From Patiria miniata (Eukaryota; Echinodermata; Asteroidea; Valvatida; Asterinidae), in the NCBI RefSeq assembly GCF_015706575.1, contig NW_024037056.1:9499176-9563175 (forward strand): DNA of 64,000 bases, read 5' to 3'. This document shows, piece by piece, positions 36,101 to 48,100 of the stretch. The notes beneath the pieces were generated by a model. It was not told the origin of the DNA and did no database searches. It saw nothing but the letters and a program-made list of their open reading frames with translations. How positions within the stretch are numbered: the first letter of the stretch is position 1; every line of letters begins with the position of its first letter. Both the position numbers and the translations under genes were made by a program.

Positions 36101-39073
36101 TTTTAGTTGAACTCACCCGTGTGATTTAGTGATGTTGTAAGGTCATAGGTTAGATTTGCCAACTGATGTCCTTGACAACATATGTCCTTGACAACTTAGG
36201 TGTACCTAAGTGCCTGAGTATTATATCTGAACTACCACATGGCATGGCATTGCATGCAGAAAATACAAACCAAACCTCAGGTTACATTGATTCAAAAGTG
36301 ATTTTTTTTTATTTCAGGTGGAAATTGTGGTACCAGCCATTTTGGCATGTCATCAGGCACCATCACATCCCCAAATTACCCGGCCACCTACCCCAACAAC
36401 CGGATCTGCTACTACTACATCAAAATCCCCAATGCTCGCATGATCACCCTGACCTTCGATGCTTTCAATACTGAGCTCTTAAAAGACGTTTTGGACGTCT
36501 ATATCGGACCATCAACTGCTGGCACGTCCTTCATGGCCTATGAGGGGAATTACACCACGAATACGGGAGGGGTCCCCGACGATATCGTGGCCATGACAGA
36601 TCAGATCTCCTTCTTCTTCACCACCGACAGGAACGTCCAACTTGGAGGATGGTCCATTTCTTGGGCGAGCGGTAAGTTGGTGGCTATTACTCGGTGGTTA
36701 TAGTGTCTGACTCACGCGTGAAGGTTTGTGGAGCATGGTGCTTGTGTTCTTGGGCAAGACACTTGACTACAATTGACTCTCTCCACCTGGAAGTATAGAT
36801 GGGCATCTGGTAAAAGGAGGCAAACCCGATCGGACTGATCTTGAGCTGCCTCAGAAAACTGGTTTCATTGGCCTGATGAACAGGGGTAATAGGCGGGTTG
36901 ATACTTGTTTATAAAGCACAGCATAAGTAGTACAGTCTTTTTCCTAGTTCCGGATAACAAACATCATTCAGGCTGCTTTTGGCTCAACTACTCCACGAAT
37001 TCAAGTGACATTGGTTAAAAGTTTACCTTGAGTGATGGAGATACCACGAAATAATTTTGATTTTACGAAGTCAAAAGTACCGATGTCACTTTTCTTAGTT
37101 CCGGACCGGTTCAATCAGTTCCGAATCGATCAAAAACTGCTTCGCGCGAAAGAAAACAACAAAGTCACGCGAAAAAAAAAATCATTTTTTTTTCAGCCTG
37201 AACCAACCGAATCAAGCATATTTTCTGATAAAGTATTATTTCATTTTCCAAAAATAGTTCATTCAAGAGAATTCCAGCAAATTTTAGAAAGAGAAGAAAC
37301 GTAAATGATTTTGAAACTTTTGTCTGCAGCGCAACGGCTCGAACTCACGCACGGACCGAAAACTCACGCACGGACCGAAAATCTTTGACCCAGAACAGAT
37401 CTACGTCACACAAATTAGATTAACGCCCGTGTAGTTGGGTCATAAGTGCATGCGCTATCCCGAACTAAGCAAAAGCATACAGTCATTCGTTGGCAAATTA
37501 TCAAAAATTAGAGACTTTACAACTTATTTTGACTCAACAAGCATTCGATGGAAGAGTTTATACGACTGTAGTGTATGAACAAAATATTCGAAATGATACG
37601 GTACAAGTGATGTACTGAGGAGAAAATTTATCGTCGATTCGCAGCTCCCACGATTTTCTACAAACCGTCCAAACATGTCGAAGTGCGATTCGGAAATCTG
37701 GCAAAAATTCCTCAGTCTTCTTCAGATTTTATCGGAAAGATCTTGGTGTATCAAGGAGTTTACATTGTCCTTTTCAAAATGCACTTCGTCAGAAAAAAAT
37801 TATTATTGGAGACATATCCAGAAGAGGTAGGTTTTTATTTGAAACTATCCAGAACTAGGAAATATCTGGAACTAGGAAAACGACTGTATGAGTACACGGT
37901 GGCTGAACGTTAGTAGGCTGATGGGATCAAAATGGTCACCCGTGCCGGACATCTAACTTGTTTTGAAACTTCATTTAGGCAGTTGATTCTGGGCTTGAGG
38001 AGTTCAGGCTGGTTCGAATACTTAAACACACAAACACAATTGCAAAGGCGAATTCAAAGTCGATGTCCCAGAAGATACAGGGCAATTTTCAATACACTAT
38101 GAACACAGTATACAACTTTTGTGAATTCACAACGTGAATGCTTAATGTGATATCACAACTTCGATCCAAGCGTAAACAAGTTTTTACATTAACCTAATTC
38201 TCCTAGGGTGAAAAAAACTTAAACAATAACTTGACATTCGTATAATCTTAATTTTTGCACTATGATCCTCGTTCTCATTTCAAAACAATAAAATAGATCT
38301 TCTCATGATACAGACTTTGAATCTAATTTAGTCATAAATTTATTTCTATTTGAAGAAATTACAAAGTATGAATTTGGGTTTGGAATGTATGAATAGGTTG
38401 GGAAAAGAAGTGTTGTGTGATTATAAATGTGGGGTTTCTTTTTGGCTGTCTCCCTGGCTGTCTCCCTGACTACAAGTATGTGACCCAGTGCTGCCAGCTC
38501 TCTCGCATTGAGCGTGAGACTCACGTATTTCAGGTTATTCTCACACTCTCACACCCACACGAGATTTCTCACGCTAAAAAACACAACAATAATAAAAATA
38601 AAAAAAATATAAAAACAAAGTAATCAAGAAACTTACAAGTTATGTGTTCTGATTGACTCCAAACTCGAAAATGATGTTTGAATGATGATCTTTTGCTAAA
38701 AGAAAATAGACTAACGTGGTCAGAAATAACTTCAGATAGCACCACAGAGCATCGTAGCAACAAAAATTGCAAAAGTACATAACAGCCTATACTAATAGTT
38801 TTGGACTAAATAGAACATAATCTTTAAAAGATGCTTCTCACTTTCGCCTTTTGGCTAAGCGAATCAACACAAACAAAAGTTTTAGGGGGGATTTATTTTC
38901 ATGAAAACGTAAACCGCGTTTAAAACTCAATTTAATTAAATAGAGAAGTAAGAAAGACTTTACTTCTTCTTTCGTATGAACTCTAGACCGGCAAGGTGAA
39001 CATCATAGTTAGATTGGTAATTTGGTCTAGTGTAGCTGGTAGAATATAAAGGCGTAAAACGTAGTTGAAATTG

Positions 39074-39109
<36 letters not shown>

Positions 39110-42100
39110 ATATATATAAATATATTTTAATTTTATTAAATTTTGTATTTATTTTTTTATTTTTGGCTGAGAAATTTGAAAACCAGAATGAAGTTTGGTA
39201 CGTACTTTAAGCTTTCAAGAACTTGCCTTTTGATGATTATGTAGGTTTAATATGAAAGGTTGTTAAGTCTTTGATAGTACTTTTTGACAGCCTGTTACAC
39301 GATGTTATGGGAATTTAAATGAAACAATATCAACCAAAGTCATACAACGCGAGGAGAGTATGGATAATGAATTACTCGTTTGTTGTCAGATTTGCCCTCT
39401 TTTTACCCATTTTCTTTTTATTCTCGAAGTGTTGCAGCCTAAGGTGGCAATTGAAGTCCCATTAAGCCTGGCCCTGGAATTCTCTAAAAAAAAAACAATA
39501 CAAAAAAGTTCAGGGACATCTGAAAATTATGGTGGCTTTAAAGGGACATCGCACATATATATATACGTCAATATTGACGCCAATATTCACGACGTGGCCT
39601 CCATGTCGCTAATATTTGCGCCAATATTGACGCCAATATTCACGACATGGATCCAAGTCGCAAATATTGACGCCAATATTGACGCCAATATTCACGACAT
39701 GGACCCAAGTCGCAAATATTGACGCCAAAATTGAGTGCACAATGCCGCACTCTCCGTAGACTTTGTACACAACCGCTGAAGTGGTGTCTGATGTCCTTCG
39801 ATTTGTTATAGCGACAGTGCCACCTGCGTAAAGCTAGCCGCGTATTCGGCCTGATACTCTGCCGTGGATTAAAAAGTACGGAGGCCATAACCAGCACTCT
39901 TGCTGTGATTTGATGTTGAATGCGGATTTCATAAAATTTGCACAATTTTACTGCCTTTTTTCATAGACCTTCGTCGGATATCGACGACTAAGGTTCGTGC
40001 TCTCGGAGCACAATGTACCTCTAGTAATGATTTGTATTGTCTTTCTTGTTTTGTTCTTTTCATCTGCAGCTTGCGCCACAAGTCCATGCCAGAATGGCGG
40101 TGTATGCTACCTGTCCAATAACAACTACATATGCATGTGCCCATCTGGATTTGAGGGCCAGGATTGCACTGACAGTGCTTGTATGTCCGATATCATTCAG
40201 GATTTTCTGACATTCATAGCCCAAAGACATAACGACGTCATGCTTTCTTTACATGTTTGCTTTCCTCTGGGAGCCAGGTGGGGAGGCGAGCCACCAAGCT
40301 CCTCTAGGAAATCGCACGTGTGTAAACAGAGAGTGACGTCATGATGTCTCGGCTAGGTCTACAATGTATGCACACTTGTACTTGGACTCAAATAATAAAA
40401 AAAAATCAAGTTACTCATTGGTTTGAATTTCATGCCACAGCAATCAAACTTTTTGTTCATTAATTCCTTACAACGTGCCAGAATTGGCGGACCCGGGGGC
40501 GGCAACGCGGCCATGCCCCACTCCGTCAATTTTTTTTTTTATCGGAGGAGCGAAGAGATCATTTTAGTCTTAAATTTGCAGGAAATGAATGAAAACGTTG
40601 CGTATCTCCCTCGCAAGCCATCAGCTACAAATACCGTTTAGTTTGTGTATTACAATATGGAAAAAGCGCACAATATTATACACTTAATCCCCTTCCCGTT
40701 TTTGAAAGAAAAAAAATACTTGAGCCCTCGTGGCCCTTACGAAAATTGAGCTCTGGATCCGCCCTTGATGCTAGGACCATTCATTAGTCGGACTAAAAGG
40801 TTAATACACCAATCCAAAAAAAATGTCTGGCCCCGCAGACTGCACGGACCCCCGTCTGGCAGCAAAAAGTGTACAGACCCATTTTTGTGTCATCACTGTA
40901 CAGACTGAGTACGCATACATAGACCCAACAAATCGCTGGGTACTGAAACCTATCAAGTAAACAATAACAAAATTGGTTAGTCCTTCAACTTTCCTACATA
41001 AATTCAGTCATTGTGCGTCAGTAGTATGTAAACATTCAAATATAAAATACTTAGCGTAGGTTCATATTAGTTTTGTACTAAACCTCCGGAATTCATTCCA
41101 TCCCCCTCCTCCCTTCAAAAAAAGGGGGGGGGGGTGTTCTGGAGTCTTGCATTTCAGTGCAGTTGTCTTTTCTATGTGTGATTGTTTGGACCCAGAATTT
41201 CTATACAATATACATGTACCTGAAGTATTGAAACACTACATCTTCTAAGATTGATGTATCGAAAGTGGGAAGTGTTTTTTGTTTTCTTCTTTTTTTTCTT
41301 TTAATTTAAGTTGAACTCACCGGTGTGATTTAGTGATGTTGTAAGGTCATAGGTTAGATTTGCCAACTGATGTCCTTGACAACATATGTCCTTGACAACT
41401 TAGGTGTACCTAAGTGCCTGAGTATTATATCTGAACTACCACATGGCATGGCATTGCATGCAGAAAATACAAACCAAACCTCAGGTTACATTGATTCAAA
41501 AGTGATATTTTTTTTATTTCAGTTGGAAATTGTGGTACCAGCCATTTTGGCATGTCATCAGGCACCATCACATCCCCAAATTACCCGGCCACCTACCCCA
41601 ACAACCGGATCTGCTACTACTACATCAAAATCCCCAATGCTCGCATGATCACCCTGACCTTCGATGCTTTCAATACTGAGCTCATAAAAGACGTTTTGGA
41701 CGTCTACATCGGACCATCAACTACTGGCACGATCTTCATGTCCTATCAGGGGAATTACACCACGAATACGGGAGGGGTCCCCGACGATATCGTGGCCATG
41801 ACAGATCAGATCTCCTTCTTCTTCACCACCGACAGGAACGTCCAACTTGGAGGATGGTCCATTTCTTGGGCGAGCGGTAAGTTGGTGGCTATTACTCGGT
41901 GGTTATAGTGTCTGACTCACGCGTGAAGGTTTGTGGAGCATGGTGCTTGTGTTCTTGGGCAAGACACTTGACTACAATTGACTCTCTCTACCTGGGAGTA
42001 TAGATGGGCACCTGTTAAAAGGGCGCAAACCCGATTGGACTGATCTTGAGCTGCCTCAGAAAACTGGTTTAATTGGCCTGATGAACAGGGGTAATAATTG

Positions 42101-45100
42101 TGAGGCGGGTTGAGACTTGTGTATAAAGCACAGCATAAGTAATACAGTTTTTTTCCTAGTTTCGGATAGCAAATATCAATCAGGCTGCTTTTGGCTCAAC
42201 TACTCCACGAATTCAAGTGGCATTGGTTAAAGAGTTTACCTTGAGTGATTGAGATACCGATGTCACTTTTCCTAGTTCCGGATCGGTTCAATCAGTTCCG
42301 AATCGATCAAAAACTGCTTCGCGCGAAAAAAAAAAGTCACGCGAAAAAAATCATTTTTTTTCAGCCAGAACCAACCGAATCAAGCATATTTTCTGATAAA
42401 GTATTATTTCATTTTCCAAAAATAGTTCATTCAAGAGAATTAAAGCAAAGTTTAGAAAGAGAAGAAACGTAAATGATTTTGAAACTTTTGTCGGCAGCGC
42501 AACGGCTAGAACTCACGCACGGACCGAAAACTCACGCACGGACCGAAAATCTTTGACTCAGAACAGATCTACGTCACACAAATTAGATTAACGCCCGTGT
42601 AGTTGGGTCATAAGTGCATGCGCTATCCCGAACTAGGCGAAAGCATACAGTCATTCGTTGGCAAATTTTCAAAAATTAGAGACTCTACAACATATTTTGA
42701 CTCAATAAGCATTCGATGGAAGAGTTCAAATGACACGGTACAAGTGATGTACTGAGGAGAAAATTTATCGTCGATTCGCAGCTCCCACGATTTTCTACAA
42801 ACCGTCCAAACATATCGAAGTGCGAGTCGGAAATCTGGCAAAAATTCCTCAGTCTTCTAAAGATTTTTTCGGAAAGATCTCTGTGTATCAAGGAGCTTAC
42901 ATTGTCCTTTTCAAAATGCACTTCGTCAGAAAAAAATTATTATTGGAGATTATAATCCAAAAGAGGTATAGGTTTTTATTTGAAGCTACCCAGAACTAGG
43001 AAAAATCTGGAACTAGGAAAACGACTGTATTAGTACACGGTGGCTGAACTTTAGTAGGCTGATGGGATCAAAATGGTCACCCGTGCCGGACATCTAACTT
43101 GTTTTGAAACTTCATTTAGGCAGTTGATTCTGGGCTTGAGGAGTTCAGGCTGGTTCGAATACTTAAACACACAAATACAATTGCAAAGGCGAATTCAAAG
43201 TCGATGTCCCAGAACATACAGGGCAATTTTCAATACACTATGAACACAGTATTCAACTTGTGTAAATTCACAACGTGAATGCTTGATGTGATATCACAAC
43301 TTTGATCCAAGCATAAACAAGTTTTTACATTAACCTAATTCTCATAGGGTAAAAAAAAACTTAAACAATAACTTGACATTCGTATAATCTAAATGTTTGC
43401 ACTGTGACCCTCTTTCTCATTTCAAAACAATAAAAGAGATCTTCTCATGATACAGACTTTGAATCTACTTTAGTTATATATTTATTACTATTTGAGGAAA
43501 TTACAAATTATGAATTTGGGTTTGGAAAAGTATGAATTGGTTGGGAAAAGAAGTGTTGTGTGATTATAAATGTGGGGTTTCTTTTTGGCTGTCTCCCTGA
43601 CTACAAGTATGTGACCCAGTGCTGCCAACTCTCTCGCATTGAGCGTGAGACTCACGTATTTCAGGTTATTCTCACACTCTCACACCCACACCAGATTTCT
43701 CACGCTAAAAAACATAACAATAATGATAAAAATATATATATAAAAACAAACTAATCAAGAAACTTACAAGTTTTGTGTTCTGATTGACTCCAAACTCGAA
43801 AATGATGTTGGAATGATGATCTTTTGCTAAAAGAAACTAGACTAACGTGGTCTGAAATAACCTCAGATAGCACTACAGAGCATCTTAAATTCAACAATTT
43901 TAGGGGCCCTTAGCGGGCCATGAACCCCACGCCAGTAGGGCTTTGCGCTCGCAATGCTCCATCGCCAAATTCTCACTCTCAGCTCTTACTCAAAGTTGGC
44001 ACTTGGCAGACTTGGTGACCTTTGAACGAAAGTATTCCCAATTGATTCTTTTGAATTGACATGTGCAATTGCCCCATTGGATCCAGCCCAAGTATGGACT
44101 TAGAGTAAAGTTATTGTGCCAAGGTTTGGATGACTCCAATCTGGGTTAAAATCCAATATGGGATGATTCCATTTTGGGATGGTTCCAACTTCGGTTTGGC
44201 TTAAACCTGGGAAAAAAATGTTCTACCTGTATGCAAGCAAGTTTCGTTGGATCAGCTGATTTCCTTGTTTTTTCCTCTTTTTTTTCATTTTGCATTAAAG
44301 AGAATGTACATCATTGGCTTTTGCTGTAATTTTCAGAAATGAACTATTTTAGGGGTTAGTATAATAGATCAAATATTGTTACACTGACATGTTTGAAGTT
44401 TTGTGTTTGAAAATGCTGGAAAAACCAGGAAAAACGAAAATGTTCCAGTAGTCTAGTTCCCTGACTCCACTAAAGATGAAAAGGATCAATGTATAGATGC
44501 CGGAAAATTGTAAGGTGAGGGAACCAGTCTAGCTGGCCTGTAACCAACAGCAAACAAATTTGGACTGAACAAAAATGGTAAATTTGAGCAGTATTTCGAA
44601 AAAAGGTAGTTTTTTTTCCAACATTGGTCGGCTGACCACCGTTGGAAATGTATACACAAATACCATTTTCTTGAAAATGGCTTCACACCAGGTGCCATAA
44701 TTTTACAGGATGCTTTAGACTGTCATTTACCAACATCCTAGTAAGGTATTGCGTAAAAACTTGGTAGTTTTATGCTGTATATCCCCTTTAATGCCATTGC
44801 AAATTGAAAACACTATAGTGGAGCTTGGAAGTTTCTCTTCTTTTTTTGGTTACTCCCAGTTGCGAGCCTGTTTGTAAGGGAAAATATAAATAACTATATT
44901 CCCTCCTTTGTTCTCCTCAGATGGAAATCAATGTGAATCCAATCCATGCCTGAACGGAGCCACGTGTATTGACCTGCAGAATGCATACCAATGTGTCTGC
45001 GCAGCAGGCTATGAAGGGACAGGCTGCGAAACAGGTGGGTAACGCACCGCGATCGTTGTTGCGCTGTGTAGATAGGTGGCAATTGATTCAACGATGCATC

Positions 45101-48100
45101 ACTGTATCAAAATATGTCGTCGGAAATAAGGGGACAATACTGCGATGGAGTGAAGGCGAGGGCTTTTATCAGTGACCAGGTTTGATGCGATTAACATTAG
45201 CGACTGGCTCCATTATGTGTCTTGCATTACCTCTTTTGTATTGCAAACTGCCAACATTTCGCAGTGGTGTTTGTCATATTGTACAAAGAAAGTAAAGTGT
45301 TATCGTTTCAACCCCCATGAATAGAATTTCAATGATTTCGTGATTGCAGTCTAAACTAATGGGCGTATTTGAAACCCCGTTCTCGTGTTGAATGAAAACG
45401 AGGATGGGGTTCCGAATGATAAGAACCCACACGCGAACGGTGCTCGCATTCAAAATTTTCACTCCCCACTTAATGGGGAGTAGATGAGGATCGTCAAGAA
45501 CAAAGATGGCGGACTAACTAGGCGCGTACCGGAACTTGCGTTATCTTTTGTGCATAAAAGTGAAAGCACTGGTTCAATACAGGAGCAGTTATGATACAAA
45601 ATAAAATTGCACGCGGTATGGAGTGGGCTTGTCAGCCTTGTCTTTGCCAATTTTAATAGCTTTTTCGGGATTTGTTTTTATTTTTTTCGTATTAATTCAA
45701 TTAACCCTCCCACTATCTAAGAGGTCACAAATCAAATTTCAAAGGTCAAATTTCCTTCCTCACCTCCTGGCATACTGTTAACAAACCAATGGGGGTCTTG
45801 ACCAATATTGACCCGAGTAATAACATGGCTCAAAGTGCATGTTTTCATAGGAGGGTTAATTGTCCCTTCGTTTTCATTCTGGGTTTTAACATGGCGGCTG
45901 CCATCTAGAACCCAAGAACACTGTTCGCGGGTCACTCGAGAACGGGTTGCGAATACGCCCGTTATGTCCAATTCAGTTGTTGTACAGTGGGCAAGTCAGT
46001 TCCTGCACGGGCATGGATTGTACTTCGCTCAAAATGTGACGCCACAAAATGCCGTCAATAGCGTCTTGAATGGGCCACACTCAACAGTCGGTTCCATTGA
46101 TCGGCTCCACCATCTCCCACAATGCATTAAGCAAAATGAATGCCATTTGAGATGTTGTTGTTGTTTTTTTTTTTTTTTTTTTTTTGCTCACCCTGTACAG
46201 GAGGGCGTGCTTGTCTAAAGAAACTTTACATAAGCTTCATTTATAAACAGTTCATTTATAGGCTGGTTCATGTCGATGATTTGGCGTACACTTGGCCAAG
46301 AGTTTGTCCAATGCTGCCTCTCCATCCCAGTGTGGAGTGGGTGTTCATGCACAGTGTCCACTGGATACCGGGCTAAGCACCGTCGATATATTGATATAAC
46401 TCGATTATTCAAGATTATGTTGATATCGATATCCTGATAGCAATTTTTTGATCATTTCGAAATATCGATATTTCCGATAGAGAGGAATCATATCAAAAAT
46501 TGCGTCAGATTATCGTCGAAATGAATATCCTGTTTGTGTTTCATGTTTACCTTTTGCTGTATAATGAATTAAAACTCGACGTCATCGTGTGCTTGTGATT
46601 CAAAATAGAAACATCGCGAAATGCCAAGCAGTGTCTTATTGTGCTCCCATGTTAAGCTATGTTCTTTATAAAACCTGTTCTGGACAAACTCTCAGTGCTG
46701 AAGTTTGTTTTAAAAAGTTTGAGCATATTTTATCAAAGTGAAATTTGTATGGTCTTTAACTTTTACATGGAATAATCGATGTATCGAATGTTCTCGATAT
46801 TGGATTTCCGATATATCGATTATTGAAAATTCTGATGTCGACGGTGCTTGGGGCACTGCCTGGATGTTCTAGTCTCGTCTCCAGTCATCTCCACTCGTCC
46901 CGTTTCCAATCGACTTTACGTCACAGTTCCATTTTCTTCTTTCTTGCAGACATCAATGAGTGTGCCAGCTCGCCCTGTCGCTTCGGTGCAGCCTGTAACA
47001 ATCTCATCAATTTGTACACGTGTGCCTGCCAACCCGGATACATTGGTACTAACTGCGAGATGGGTAAGTTGTTCAAAAAAAAACCCTAAACGATTCATAG
47101 GGCTGTGCCAAATATACCAAATATTTGATCATCAACCGAACATTCGATGAGCTTTTTACCAGGCTCGTTTCCATAGGTATAATCTTGCTGCGCCATGTTA
47201 TTTCCCATCATGCCTTGCGCGATCTTAACTCCTGGATTTGTCTTATTGAAATGTGTCAAATAGATTAGGACTGCAGTCAATGTTTAATGCGCGCCGCCAT
47301 GTTTAAAATGTTGAAAGTTGTTTTTTTTTGAAGAATTAATCCTTTCAAACATAAGGTTTCGACGTCGCGTTATTAAGCAATGATTTGTATTAAATGTACA
47401 TACCTCTTTCGTCCCGTTACAACCAAAGATACAGTTTTTTGGGGGCGAAAAAACGAGGCTACCATAATCCCTATCGTACAGGCATCCTGCAGTTTTGAAA
47501 AAAAAAAAACCTTCGTTCGTGACGTGACGTGCATAGCACGCGATTGCAATAACTACAAACGGTGCTGGTATTTTGTTTTATATTCCAGGCACAGTGTGGC
47601 TAAAGTATCACCAAAAGAAATACAAATAAAATATAGGTTTTCCCGGCTATTTTAAAACATTTTTCATTCAGATTCACTAATTCCAACATTCAATTTTGTC
47701 CGAGAAAAATGTCACATGCTTTAAAAAAAAAAACAATTTAGTCATTTACCATTCAATTTCAAAGTTTGGTAAACCTTTTTAGGCACTGGGTCGAGAATAT
47801 TCGTCATTACTGGTCAAATCCGTCTAAGCTGTTGCCGAATGGCAGCATTCAGAGATCAAAATCGTCTGATATAAAACAATTAGACGAATTTGATTTCGAA
47901 ATAACACGATTCGGCGTAGACTAGACGAATCGAATACGCCGTGTCGAAAACGTGTGTTCATTGTTTTTATTTTTTTGGACTAAATTTGAAATTGTCTGGC
48001 AAAAGATGAATTAAACATTAAAAATGCACTAAATCGATGTTGCTGGGCGAAATTGAATATAAGAATCGGTGAATTCGAACGAAAAATGTTTTAACATAGC

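Larger units (their letters stand above)
32222..38755 (+). repeat. Direct tandem duplication, unit 1 (EGF1-CUB1 block)
   Basis: It begins ATGCAAAAGTACATAACAGC and ends near GATAGCACCACAGAGCATC. Unit 2 (38768-43885) repeats the whole collinear block in the same orientation with only scattered differences. Unit 1 has a 1.5-kb segment (about 33015-34537) that unit 2 lacks. That segment contains the CTTAGTCG hairpin repeats, a 55-bp hairpin and a tRNA-like SINE head. Confidence 0.9.
38768..43885 (+). repeat. Direct tandem duplication, unit 2 (EGF2-CUB2 block)
   Basis: It is collinear with 32222-38755. It lacks the 1.5-kb segment of unit 1 and has instead a ~210-bp AATATTGACGCC minisatellite (39568-39735). 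Exons, introns, SINE and MITE are all shared. Confidence 0.9.
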
